This document shows, piece by piece, positions 34,014-41,397 of a DNA stretch of 64,000 bases; within the stretch, counting starts at the first letter, position 1, and each line of letters opens with the position of its first letter. Location: assembly GCF_040394755.1 (NCBI RefSeq), contig NZ_JBEBRQ010000006.1. One strand, 5' to 3'. Position numbers and translations under genes: made by a program. Origin of the DNA: Castellaniella defragrans_A. GTDB taxonomy: Bacteria; Pseudomonadota; Gammaproteobacteria; Burkholderiales; Burkholderiaceae_B. The notes under the pieces were generated by a model that was not told the DNA's origin, searched no databases, and saw only the letters and a program-made list of their open reading frames with translations.

Positions 34014-35032
34014 GCGGCCATTCTAGACGGTTTGCCCGCCTGCCATAAGCGCAGCAGCAGCGTGACGCCGACCAGCACCAAGCCGGCGCCGCCGCCGTTA
34101 TGCAGGACGGCGATCAGCAACGGCCACTGGAAAAAGATCGTCGTCAGGCCCGTCAGGAGTTGCAGGGCGAGCAAGGCCAGCAACAGGCGGGCCGGGCCGG
34201 AAACGCCGGGCACCGCGCGCAGGCGCCACCCCAGGAACCCCAGCAGGACGAAGACCGCCAGCGCGAAATTCCGATGCGCCCAGTGGATCGCCGTCAGCGC
34301 CTCCTGGGAAATCATCTCGCCCGAAGGCAGGTAGCCCAGACCGCGCACCAGCGAGTAGCCGCCGTGGAAGTCCATGGGCGGGAGCCATTCGCCATGACAG
34401 GTCGGGAAGTCCATACAGGCCAGGGCCGCATAGTTGGTGCTGACCCAACCGCCCAGCGCGAGCTGCACGAACAGGAGGCACAGGCCCAGGATCATCCAGG
34501 GCCGCCAGCGTGCAGCATCGGCGGGGACCGCCGCATGCGCCTTTTCGCGCGCAGCAAGCCAGGTCATCAAGGCCAGCAGGCCCATTCCCAGGAGCAGATG
34601 GGTCGTCACGACCAGCGGCATGAGACGATGGGTCACCGTCCAGGCGCCAAATGCGCCCTGCACGCACACCGCGACCAGGATCGCCGTGGCCAGCCGGGGG
34701 GAGCGCAGCAGGGTGCGGCGATGACGCCAGGCCATGAAAACGATGCCAATGATGAGCATTCCGAGGATCGTGCCGACATAGCGGTGGATCATCTCGATCC
34801 AGGCCTTGCCCACGCTGACCGGCCCGTAGGGCATGGCCTCGAGGGCATCCTCGATGTGCCCGCTGGCGCCCAACGGGCTGAAGTGTCCGTAGCAGCCCGG
34901 CCAGTCGGGACAGCCCAGGCCGGAGTCGGTCAGGCGCACGAAGGCGCCGAACATGATGAGATCCAGCGTCAGGAACCAGGTCAGGAAAACCAGCTTGCGA
35001 TAGCGGGCATGGGAAAGGGATGTCGCGGTCAT
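34010..35032 (-). CDS. ctaA: Haem A synthase CtaA/Cox15
   Basis: A 340-residue eight-helix membrane protein converting haem O to haem A. The first extracytoplasmic loop has GLGCPDWPGCYG and the haem ligand region EMIHRYVGTILG; the second half repeats this with CMDFPTCHGEWLPP and AIHWAHRNFAL. These are the paired His ligands and Cys pairs of Cox15-type synthases. It ends overlapping ctaB and starts 15 bases after the CxxxC protein gene. Confidence 0.95.
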   Translation of the reverse strand: MTATSLSHARYRKLVFLTWFLTLDLIMFGAFVRLTDSGLGCPDWPGCYGHFSPLGASGHIEDALEAMPYGPVSVGKAWIEMIHRYVGTILGMLIIGIVFMAWRHRRTLLRSPRLATAILVAVCVQGAFGAWTVTHRLMPLVVTTHLLLGMGLLALMTWLAAREKAHAAVPADAARWRPWMILGLCLLFVQLALGGWVSTNYAALACMDFPTCHGEWLPPMDFHGGYSLVRGLGYLPSGEMISQEALTAIHWAHRNFALAVFVLLGFLGWRLRAVPGVSGPARLLLALLALQLLTGLTTIFFQWPLLIAVLHNGGGAGLVLVGVTLLLRLWQAGKPSRMAA

Positions 35033-35047
35033 GGCAGCTCTGTGGGA

Positions 35048-35665
35048 TCAACCGATATGGGAATTTTTCAATAACGTGCGGATGTCGTCGCGCACATGCT
35101 CGGGTTCGCTGGCGTCGGGAAAGGCCATCATCAGGTTGCCCAGCGGATCGACCACCCACATGTGCCCGGACAGGGCGGCTTGAGGATCGGCCTCGTCCAC
35201 GGTCAGCCAGGCGGCGAGCTGCGCGGGATCGGCGCGCAGGACGATCGTACCCTGATACGCAGCATCAACAACGGGGTTCAGCGGCGCCGTATCGGTGACG
35301 AACCAGATCCGGTTCAGGCGCTCGACCTCCTTGCCCTGGCTGGCATGCGAGTTGCGCAGGATAAAGAGTCTGCGCACGCAGTTTTCCGGGCAGGCGCCGG
35401 GGCCGGCGCTGATCAGCAGCCACTGGCCCTTGAGACTGTTCAGATCGAAGGTCCGGCCACTGACGTCCGTGAGGACCAGATCCGCAGCGGCCGGCATGGG
35501 CCGTTGCGGATCGATCAGGCGCCCATGATTGGAGGTGCCGTCAGGCCGCAATCCGAGGGCGGGCACATAATAGGCCAGCACCGCGAACACCACCGGCGCA
35601 AGGCAAACGGCCAGGATGGCCAGCAGCGGCAGACGGGATCGGGGGCGGCGTACAGGGGTTGTCAT
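35048..35665 (-). CDS. Membrane-anchored thioredoxin-fold protein with CxxxC, oxidase assembly locus
   Basis: A 205-residue protein with one N-terminal membrane helix (about 13-35) and an extracytoplasmic thioredoxin-like domain. GQWLLISAGPGACPENCVRRLF carries a CPENC motif with the same CxxxC spacing as SCO copper sites, and HMWVVDPLGNLMMAFP matches the end of the SCO fold. Similar genes lie between SURF1 and ctaA in Burkholderiales and remain unnamed. A copper or thiol role in oxidase assembly is inferred. It overlaps SURF1 by four bases. Confidence 0.75.
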   Translation of the reverse strand: MTTPVRRPRSRLPLLAILAVCLAPVVFAVLAYYVPALGLRPDGTSNHGRLIDPQRPMPAAADLVLTDVSGRTFDLNSLKGQWLLISAGPGACPENCVRRLFILRNSHASQGKEVERLNRIWFVTDTAPLNPVVDAAYQGTIVLRADPAQLAAWLTVDEADPQAALSGHMWVVDPLGNLMMAFPDASEPEHVRDDIRTLLKNSHIG

Positions 35666-36453
35666 GGTGCGTGATGATTCTCATGGACAGAATGATGCCC
35701 CGGGCGACGCGGACGGATCCAGGCGCGCCAGACCAGCGCCAGGGCGGCAATCAGGGCAATGGCGGCAAAGCCGAACCATTGCAGCGCATAACCGTAGTTC
35801 TGTCCGGCGTCCAGGGACGGGCCCGGCCATTCCTGGCGCAGGATCGTGTCTTTCACAGGCGCCTGCTCGAGGACGACCGGCAGCAGCGTCAGGCCCGTGG
35901 CCCGGGCCAGATCGGATAATGCCAGATTTTGCACTCGCGGTGGCTCCCCGGTCGCCGGCAGGACGATCGACGCCTCGGCACGGCCGGTGATTTCACCCAG
36001 ATCAAAGAGCCGCGGCACCCGATGCAGCAGAGTGCCACTGACCTCGACCGTGCCCGCGGGCGGCTCGAGGTCGGGCAGTGGATCGGGCATCAAGGGCCGG
36101 GGCAGCCAGCCGCGCAGGACCAGCACGGCGCGGTCCGGATCGTCCCGCAGGCGCAGGGGCGTCGCCACCCACAGGCCCGGCTTGCCTTTGAGATTGCGAT
36201 TATCCAGGAGTACAGTGAAAGTGGGTAGCCAGATGCCCTGGACACGCGCCGGATGCCAGTCCGGGCCATCCTGAGTGACCGCATCCAGAGTGATCGGCGG
36301 CGCCGCGCGGCCCGCCTGTATCGCGGCGCTCAGAGCCTCGCGCGCAGCGCCACGGCGCAGCTGCCACTGGCCGGCCAGCACGCAGGTGATGGCCACTGCC
36401 GCCAACAGCACCAGGGCCGTCACTTGCCGGAGGGAAAATTTCGATGCATTCAT
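35662..36453 (-). CDS. SURF1 family cytochrome oxidase assembly protein
   Basis: A 263-residue SURF1/Shy1-type protein with one membrane helix near each end (VTALVLLAAVAITCVLAGQW and the GYALQWFGFAAIALIAALAL segment) and a periplasmic domain. GQWQLRRGAAREAL, VLLDNRNLKGKPGLWVATPL, VLRGWLPR and NYGYALQWFGFA are family motifs. It is implicated in haem a insertion into subunit I. I use the ATG at 36453; a TTG at 36471 is in frame. It heads the minus-strand assembly operon. Confidence 0.92.
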   Translation of the reverse strand: MNASKFSLRQVTALVLLAAVAITCVLAGQWQLRRGAAREALSAAIQAGRAAPPITLDAVTQDGPDWHPARVQGIWLPTFTVLLDNRNLKGKPGLWVATPLRLRDDPDRAVLVLRGWLPRPLMPDPLPDLEPPAGTVEVSGTLLHRVPRLFDLGEITGRAEASIVLPATGEPPRVQNLALSDLARATGLTLLPVVLEQAPVKDTILRQEWPGPSLDAGQNYGYALQWFGFAAIALIAALALVWRAWIRPRRPGHHSVHENHHAP

Positions 36454-36517
36454 GTCTTGCGATAATTTCAATGGGAGTCCGCTGGCGTCATGCCAACGGC
36501 CCAGTCATGGAGACCCC

Positions 36518-36733
36518 ATGAAAATCCTGATCGTCCTGCTGTTCCTGGGGGTGGTGGCCAGCCTGGCCTCCGCCCTGGTATACCTTATACAGGATCATAG
36601 CCGCAGCGACCGCATGGCCTGGGCGCTGACTTGGCGCATCGGTCTGTCCATCCTGCTGTTCCTGTTCGTGCTGGTCGGCCACAGCCTGGGCTGGATCCAC
36701 AGCACAGGGCTGGCCGCCGTGCCCGTGTCGTGA
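36518..36733 (+). CDS. Twin transmembrane protein (DUF2909)
   Basis: A 71-residue protein with two membrane helices (ILIVLLFLGVVASLASALVY and TWRIGLSILLFLFVLVGHSLGW) joined by a short charged loop with QDHSRSDRMAWAL. This matches the DUF2909 twin-TM family, regularly next to SURF1 in betaproteobacteria and presumed to help oxidase assembly. RBS GGAG lies before the ATG. It is divergent from SURF1. Confidence 0.85.
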   Translation: MKILIVLLFLGVVASLASALVYLIQDHSRSDRMAWALTWRIGLSILLFLFVLVGHSLGWIHSTGLAAVPVS

Positions 36734-36792
36734 GGCGGAAACCCTTTGGGAACCGGATATTGCGCTGTCCGCCCCAATCCCTGAGATCGGCA

Positions 36793-36896
36793 ATCCGTCT
36801 ACACGCATCCGCCACCCGCGTGATCGACGGCAACGTCTACCCGAGCAAGATCGCGCCGGGCGCACGGTCTCGGCAAACCTGCGGGTGGAGTTCTAA
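36793..36896 (+). pseudogene. Relic of the C-terminus of a TonB-dependent receptor
   Basis: One frame reads RLHASATRVIDGNVYPSKIA and then, after a frame change at about 36860, GRTVSANLRVEF followed by TAA. The second part is a typical TonB-dependent receptor terminus, ending in aromatic Phe as outer-membrane beta-barrels do. A single lost C in GGC-GCACGG would explain the shift. The rest of the gene is absent. It lies against the zur stop, suggesting an old zinc-regulated receptor. Confidence 0.45.
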
Positions 36897-37378
36897 ACCT
36901 GTGCCCGGCATTTGCCGCAAGTGCCCTTCACCTCGATCTCGGCCTCCACAAAGCCGCCCCCCGCCTGGCGCAAGGTTCTCTGCACGGCGTCGTAGGCCTG
37001 GTCGTCGTGCAGTTCGGTGACGGCCTCGCAACTGGAGCACACCAGCAGCAGCGGATGATGCGCCGTGTGCTCGGCATTGCATACGATGAAGGTATTCAAG
37101 GCATCGACCCGATGCACCAGATGCTGGTCCATCAGGAATTCCAGCGCCCGATACACTGTCGAGGGCGCCACGCGCCCGTGGCGCGCGCGCATATCGTCCT
37201 GCAGATCATAGGCTTTGGCCAACCCGCCACGCCGCAGCAGCAGCTCCAGAACCTCTTTGCGCTGGGCCGTCAGCCGGCCACCCTGGGCGCGGCAATGCGC
37301 CTGGGCCGCCTCAAGCTGTGAGGCGATCGCCGAAGCTGTTGTTTTAGCGGAAGATTTATGCGGCTTGACCATTGGCAT
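36893..37378 (-). CDS. zur: Fur family zinc uptake regulator Zur
   Basis: A 161-residue Fur-family repressor. N-terminal winged helix with RLTAQRKEVLELLLRRGGLAKAYDL and the recognition region APSTVYRALEFLMDQHLVHRV. The metal sites look Zur-like: FIVCNAEHTAHHPLLLVCSSCEAVTEL and a final CGKC giving two CxxC pairs for structural zinc. Zn-loaded Zur would repress znuA and perhaps itself through the palindrome at 37506-37523 in the shared gap. Its stop overlaps the TonB-receptor relic. Confidence 0.9.
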   Translation of the reverse strand: MPMVKPHKSSAKTTASAIASQLEAAQAHCRAQGGRLTAQRKEVLELLLRRGGLAKAYDLQDDMRARHGRVAPSTVYRALEFLMDQHLVHRVDALNTFIVCNAEHTAHHPLLLVCSSCEAVTELHDDQAYDAVQRTLRQAGGGFVEAEIEVKGTCGKCRAQV

Positions 37379-37505
37379 AGTTTACAACGCGGCAGGCTTC
37401 CTGGCGTCTGGGTCAACGACGAACAATACCGCACGACAAAAACCTTGAATACCGAAGCCGGCTTGGACTGCGCCTGCGCGCAAGCAGATCAAGCACGCCA
37501 TAAAC

Positions 37506-37523
37506 GTTATGTTATAACATAGC
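37506..37523. promoter_or_regulatory. Zur box between zur and znuA
   Basis: GTTATGTTATAACATAGC contains the perfect 14-base palindrome TATGTTATAACATA and matches the proteobacterial Zur-box core TGTTATAACA. It lies about 42-60 bases before the znuA ATG and about 130 from zur, so it probably overlaps the znuA promoter. Confidence 0.8.
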
Positions 37524-37565
37524 ATATATCCATTTCATAACCGATGATTGGGAGGCACCCCATCC

Positions 37566-38594
37566 ATGTCCAAATCCCGAAAATTTGTCTCCATGGCCGG
37601 CATCGCCGCGGCAATCTTGCTGGCGTGGTCACAGGCCCATGCCCACGAACTGCAAGTCGTTTCTACGTTTTCCATCATCAGCGATTTCGCCAGGAACGTC
37701 GGCGGCGACCGAATCGCGCTGACCACGTTGGTTCCGCCCAATGGAGACACCCATTCCTATGAACCCAAGCCGACCGATGCAGTTGCCGTGGGCCAGGCCG
37801 ACGTCGTGCTGGCCAATGGCCTGCACCTGGAAGGTTTTCTGGATCGGCTCGTTCAAGCATCGGGCGCCAAGGCCCCGGTGGTCGCGCTCACCCAGGGCGT
37901 CGAGCTGTTGCGCAATGCCGATGAGGACCACGATCACGAAGACCATGACGATGACGACCACCAGAGCCATGACGATCACGATGAGCATGACCATGCAAAG
38001 GAACAGGCTGGCGCGCACGATCATGATCACGCCAAGGAACATGCCCGCCACCATCATCACGGCAAATATGACCCGCACGCATGGCAGTCAGTGGCTAACG
38101 CTCGGGTATACGTGAACAACATCGCCAAGGCTTTTTGCGCCGCCGACGCCACCGGCTGCCCAGGCTATCAGGCCAACGCCAAATCCTATGACGAGAAGCT
38201 GCAAGCGCTGGATAACGAACTGAAAGCCATGGTGGCCCAGATCCCGGCCGCCCAGCGCACGATCATCACATCCCACGATGCCTTCGGCTATCTGGGACGC
38301 GAATACGGCCTGCAGTTCCTGTCCCCGCAAGGCGTGAGCACCGAGTCGGAGGCCTCGGCCGCCAACGTGGCCTCACTGATTCAGCAGATCAAGGACCAGA
38401 AAGCATCGGCCATCTTTATCGAAAACATCAGCAATCCCCGGCTGATCCAGCAAATCGCCAATGAAACAGGCATGAAGATTGGCGGCGAACTGTACTCCGA
38501 TGCCCTGTCAACCGCAGACGGCCCCGCCTCAACCTACATCGATATGATGCGGCATAACGTCAGCATCATCCGGGATGCCGCGCTGGGGCGGTGA
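37566..38594 (+). CDS. znuA: Zinc ABC transporter substrate-binding protein ZnuA
   Basis: A 342-residue cluster 9 (A-1) periplasmic binding protein. Signal peptide about 1-26 (ending SQAHA). Zinc ligands include His63 (NGDTHSYEP), His171 (YDPHAW) and a later His in TSHDAFGYL. Residues about 121-166 form a His/Asp-rich loop, typical of zinc-specific ZnuA and thought to scavenge zinc. I use the ATG at 37566 with GGGAGG upstream; a TTG at 37548 overlaps the RBS. No znuB or znuC follows. Confidence 0.95.
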   Translation: MSKSRKFVSMAGIAAAILLAWSQAHAHELQVVSTFSIISDFARNVGGDRIALTTLVPPNGDTHSYEPKPTDAVAVGQADVVLANGLHLEGFLDRLVQASGAKAPVVALTQGVELLRNADEDHDHEDHDDDDHQSHDDHDEHDHAKEQAGAHDHDHAKEHARHHHHGKYDPHAWQSVANARVYVNNIAKAFCAADATGCPGYQANAKSYDEKLQALDNELKAMVAQIPAAQRTIITSHDAFGYLGREYGLQFLSPQGVSTESEASAANVASLIQQIKDQKASAIFIENISNPRLIQQIANETGMKIGGELYSDALSTADGPASTYIDMMRHNVSIIRDAALGR

Positions 38595-38649
38595 ATCACC
38601 GGCGATGCCACGATCGGCGCCTCTGCGCCGCCGACGCAATTTGTGGCGT

Positions 38650-38678
38650 AAAAAAAGGGATACCCATGCGGGTATCCC
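38650..38678 (-). terminator. Strong intrinsic terminator (minus strand)
   Basis: A perfect 9-bp stem GGGATACCC/GGGTATCCC with a four-base loop (38657-38678) followed on the minus strand by seven T (38656-38650). On the plus strand no T run follows, so it does not serve znuA. It is taken as the 3' end of the candidate small RNA. Confidence 0.85.
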
Positions 38679-38807
38679 GTAAACATCCGCTTCGATAGGG
38701 AGGGGAAGAGGAGAAGCAGAAGCGGACGACAAGACTCGCGCGACCCGTGGGGCCGCTGCCAAGCCCATGACGGATTAGTCGCCCAGGCGAACCAAAGGTT
38801 CCACTCA
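38650..38807 (-). ncRNA. Candidate small RNA with CU-rich loop
   Basis: A minus-strand stretch of about 155 bases between a promoter-like element (38814-38841) and the terminator. It folds by eye into GAACC-ttt-GGTTC, CGCC-tg-GGCG, then CCGCTTC/GAAGCGG (38719-38725 with 38687-38693) closing a 25-base loop made almost entirely of pyrimidines (TTCTCCTCTTCCCCTCCCT), then the terminator stem. Pyrimidine-rich loops of this kind pair with Shine-Dalgarno sequences in known sRNAs. Open frames here look non-protein-like. It could instead be an mRNA leader or 3' UTR of the M48 gene. Confidence 0.4.
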
Positions 38808-38813
38808 TACACC

Positions 38814-38841
38814 ACCATAATGAAACAAAATATTTCTACAA
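38814..38841 (-). promoter_or_regulatory. Promoter-like element before the candidate small RNA
   Basis: On the minus strand: TTGTAG (38841-38836), a 16-base AT-rich spacer, then TATGGT (38819-38814). Each hexamer is a partial match to the sigma-70 consensus. The predicted start is near 38807. Confidence 0.35.
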
Positions 38842-38908
38842 CGTTCCGCGGTATTGCTGAGAGGCCGTGCGGTAAAGACCCCGGGCCTTCCGCCCAGCGG
38901 CTCGCCGC

Positions 38909-39922
38909 TCAGGCACCCGGCCCGCTGTAGGCGCGCAGGCGGCGGATGCGTTCGACCGTGTCGGGATGGCTCGATAGTCCGCGCCAGCCTTGCCCGTCCT
39001 CGCGCCCGGTGCTGGCTTCCAGGCGGCCGAGCATCGTCGCCAGCGGCTCGGCCCCCAGTCCCGCCGCCTGCAGCGCCGCCGCCGCATAGGCGTCCGCCTC
39101 GAGTTCGAAATCGCGCGAGTAGCGCGATTCCAGCGCCAGCGCGGCAAGACCGCTGGCCAGTGAGGACAGATCGCCGAGATAAAGGCCGGCGGCAAAAGAG
39201 ACGACCGAAGACTGAATCATCTGACGCAACCCATGACGATAAGCGACGTGCCCAAGCTCGTGGGCGACCACGCCGGCCACCTCGTCGTCGTTCCCGGCCA
39301 GGGCGACCAGTTCGTCGAGCACCACCAGATCGCCGTTGGGCAGCGCGAACGCATTCGGGCCTATCGGCGACGAACGGAAAACCAGACGGTAAGCCGGCTG
39401 TCCGGGCCGGGCCGGCAACACGCCCGCGATATGTGCCCGCAGCGCGTCCTGACGCTCCTGCGACAAGAGCGACGGCCGCAACAAGTGCTGATCGAGAAAA
39501 TCCAGGGTGTACTCCGACAGGGACTGGACCACGGGCTGGGGAATGTTCGGGGCCAACGCCTTGCTGGCAGCCGGCAGCCCCCAGAAATAGGCGGCCAGCA
39601 GCGCCAGCACGGCGCCCGCCAGGGCCGCAACCGCCCACGACCAGCGCGCTTGTATCCGCACCACCGTAGAATTGACGAAGCCTGCCGACGCCAGCCAGCC
39701 GGCGAAGGCTTGGTGGTCGGCAATTTCGCATACGGCCCCGCCGGGCAGGCGCAGCAGGCGCGGCGCGCGGCCCAGCGGCTCGGAAATCTCTACCTGCGCG
39801 CGCGGCGTCCGCAGCTCGCCGAAATCGCCGCGAACGACGATCTCATCACCCTCGGCCAGTAGTTCGACTGCCTGCCGCCGCGGCGTGCGCCCATCGAAGA
39901 AGCTGGCCGGCAGACTGTTCAC
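38909..39922 (-). CDS. M48 family metalloprotease
   Basis: A 337-residue protein: an N-terminal small beta domain (DUF7092-like, residues 1-60), a membrane helix at about 95-115, then a gluzincin domain. Zinc site: HELGH at 221-225 and the third ligand Glu273 in ELEADAY. The LPNGDLVVLDELVAL and SSHPDTVERIRRL segments are typical of the HtpX/Oma1 group that degrades damaged membrane proteins. It overlaps the J-domain/DUF898 gene by four bases, so the two products probably work together at the membrane. Confidence 0.9.
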   Translation of the reverse strand: MNSLPASFFDGRTPRRQAVELLAEGDEIVVRGDFGELRTPRAQVEISEPLGRAPRLLRLPGGAVCEIADHQAFAGWLASAGFVNSTVVRIQARWSWAVAALAGAVLALLAAYFWGLPAASKALAPNIPQPVVQSLSEYTLDFLDQHLLRPSLLSQERQDALRAHIAGVLPARPGQPAYRLVFRSSPIGPNAFALPNGDLVVLDELVALAGNDDEVAGVVAHELGHVAYRHGLRQMIQSSVVSFAAGLYLGDLSSLASGLAALALESRYSRDFELEADAYAAAALQAAGLGAEPLATMLGRLEASTGREDGQGWRGLSSHPDTVERIRRLRAYSGPGA

Positions 39923-41238
39923 AGCCCGATGTCCAGATCGAATATCCCCGCCGTCTCGTCGCCGACCGCCGAGGCGGTGGTGGCCTCGGCGGCCACGAAA
40001 TCATCGAGGCTGCCGGTGACCAACAATCCCATGTACATGGCGCGATAGCGGGCAACGCGCACGCGGGCCCAGGGGATGAACAGGCCGAGGGTGGCGAAGA
40101 TGCCCAGCCAATTCGCCCATGTCAGCAAAATATAGCCGCCGACTGGCAGGCGGCTGACGAAAGCATGCGGACCCAGACGAGTACTGCCCCACACGGCGTT
40201 GATCGTACGGCACTGGAGGTAGGGCACCATCAAAAGCTGGAGCAGCAGCAGGATGGGGATCACGACGGTGCCGCCGTATGCGAGTATCAACAGAAATGGA
40301 TCTTCATGTTCTTGCAGAACCATGAACATGGTGACGCCAAGCACGCCGACCACCAGCAAGCCCACCAGCAGCACCGGCATCAGGAAAATGCGGTAAATCT
40401 GACCAATGCCGACCATGCATGCGAGCGGCGTGGCGCCGAAATGGGTATTGTCGAGCACGAACTTGCGCAGTTGCCGGTAATACAGCGGAAAAGCCAGCCA
40501 GAACGTCAGCAGGGCCAGCAGGCCGTAGCCGATAATGACCTTGGCCGCCTGGCCATAGGTGCCGTGGAAAGAAAACCGCAGACCGCGATAACTGGTGTTG
40601 TAGGCGCGAAAACGGAGGGCCTTGACCGTCAGCCAGGGCGCGATCAGCCCCAGAACCAGCAGAGCCAGGCCGTAGACCGCCAGGCCGGCCCTCTCGGCCA
40701 GCGACAGGCCGATCAGCAGCAGCAAGGCGATGATCCGTCCCTTGAGGATGGCGAACGGCCGGCCGTGGTAATCGAATCCCGAACCATCGAGCATCAGATT
40801 GCGATGGAAATACTGCTCGCGCCGCACCTTGGCCCAGGCCGAATAGATGCCGAGGGTGACAATACTCAGCAGCAGGTTGACGATCCAGATGCGGAAATAT
40901 TCGCCGCCGTCGCCGGTAAAGCTGAAATTCGCCATGCGCCTGCGCCCGGCATCGACCCCCGCCGCGGCAGGGATCTGCGGTACTGCCGGCGGCGCATCGC
41001 CGGCGGCATGTGTCCCGGCCGTCAGCGATTGCAACTGCGCATCGTAAGCGGCGCGGGCCTGCGGATCGCCGAGTGCGTCGATGGCCTCGCGCAGCGAGTC
41101 CAATTGCGCCTCTTTTGACGGATGCTGATGCCGGTGAAAGGCTTCGATACGCTCTTGGTAAGCCGCTTTGATTTCGGCCAATGTGGCTTGCGGGTTGACC
41201 CCGAGCAAGTCGTAATATGTCGCCGCCAGCGCGCTCAT
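39919..41238 (-). CDS. J-domain protein fused to DUF898 membrane domain
   Basis: A 439-residue protein. Residues about 5-70 form a J-domain (YYDLLGVNPQATLAEIKAAY through LGDPQARAAYDAQL), but the HPD tripeptide needed to stimulate DnaK reads His39-Pro-Ser41. Residues about 105-430 are a DUF898 (YjgN-like) multi-helix membrane domain starting NFSFTGDGGEYFRIWIVNLL. Function unknown. Coupled by ATGA to the M48 peptidase and next to rpoH, so a role in membrane quality control is a reasonable inference. Confidence 0.85.
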   Translation of the reverse strand: MSALAATYYDLLGVNPQATLAEIKAAYQERIEAFHRHQHPSKEAQLDSLREAIDALGDPQARAAYDAQLQSLTAGTHAAGDAPPAVPQIPAAAGVDAGRRRMANFSFTGDGGEYFRIWIVNLLLSIVTLGIYSAWAKVRREQYFHRNLMLDGSGFDYHGRPFAILKGRIIALLLLIGLSLAERAGLAVYGLALLVLGLIAPWLTVKALRFRAYNTSYRGLRFSFHGTYGQAAKVIIGYGLLALLTFWLAFPLYYRQLRKFVLDNTHFGATPLACMVGIGQIYRIFLMPVLLVGLLVVGVLGVTMFMVLQEHEDPFLLILAYGGTVVIPILLLLQLLMVPYLQCRTINAVWGSTRLGPHAFVSRLPVGGYILLTWANWLGIFATLGLFIPWARVRVARYRAMYMGLLVTGSLDDFVAAEATTASAVGDETAGIFDLDIGL

Positions 41239-41315
41239 ACATTCCCCTTTATTTTTGGTTGGCGCTCCCGATGCTCGGGCATTCTAGCCCAACCAACCCA
41301 GCAATTGGCCAATAT

Positions 41316-41341
41316 GAAAAACGCCGGCCTTCCGGCCGGCG
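41316..41341 (-). terminator. rpoH terminator
   Basis: CGCCGGCC-ttcc-GGCCGGCG (41322-41341) gives an 8-bp GC stem, followed on the minus strand by TTTTTCAT. It lies between the rpoH stop and the start of the J-domain gene. A second hairpin (GCCCCC/GGGGGC) lies just upstream in the transcript. Confidence 0.8.
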
Positions 41342-41397
41342 CTTCGCCGCCCCCATTCTGGGGGCCTCGACACCGTGTTTCGGGGAAAAACAGGGGG

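Noticed and set aside
38529..38818. Minus-strand open frames over the candidate small RNA
   Set aside because: The predicted peptides are Trp/Ser/Arg-rich without a family or RBS, and the DNA is better explained by stems, a pyrimidine loop and a terminator.
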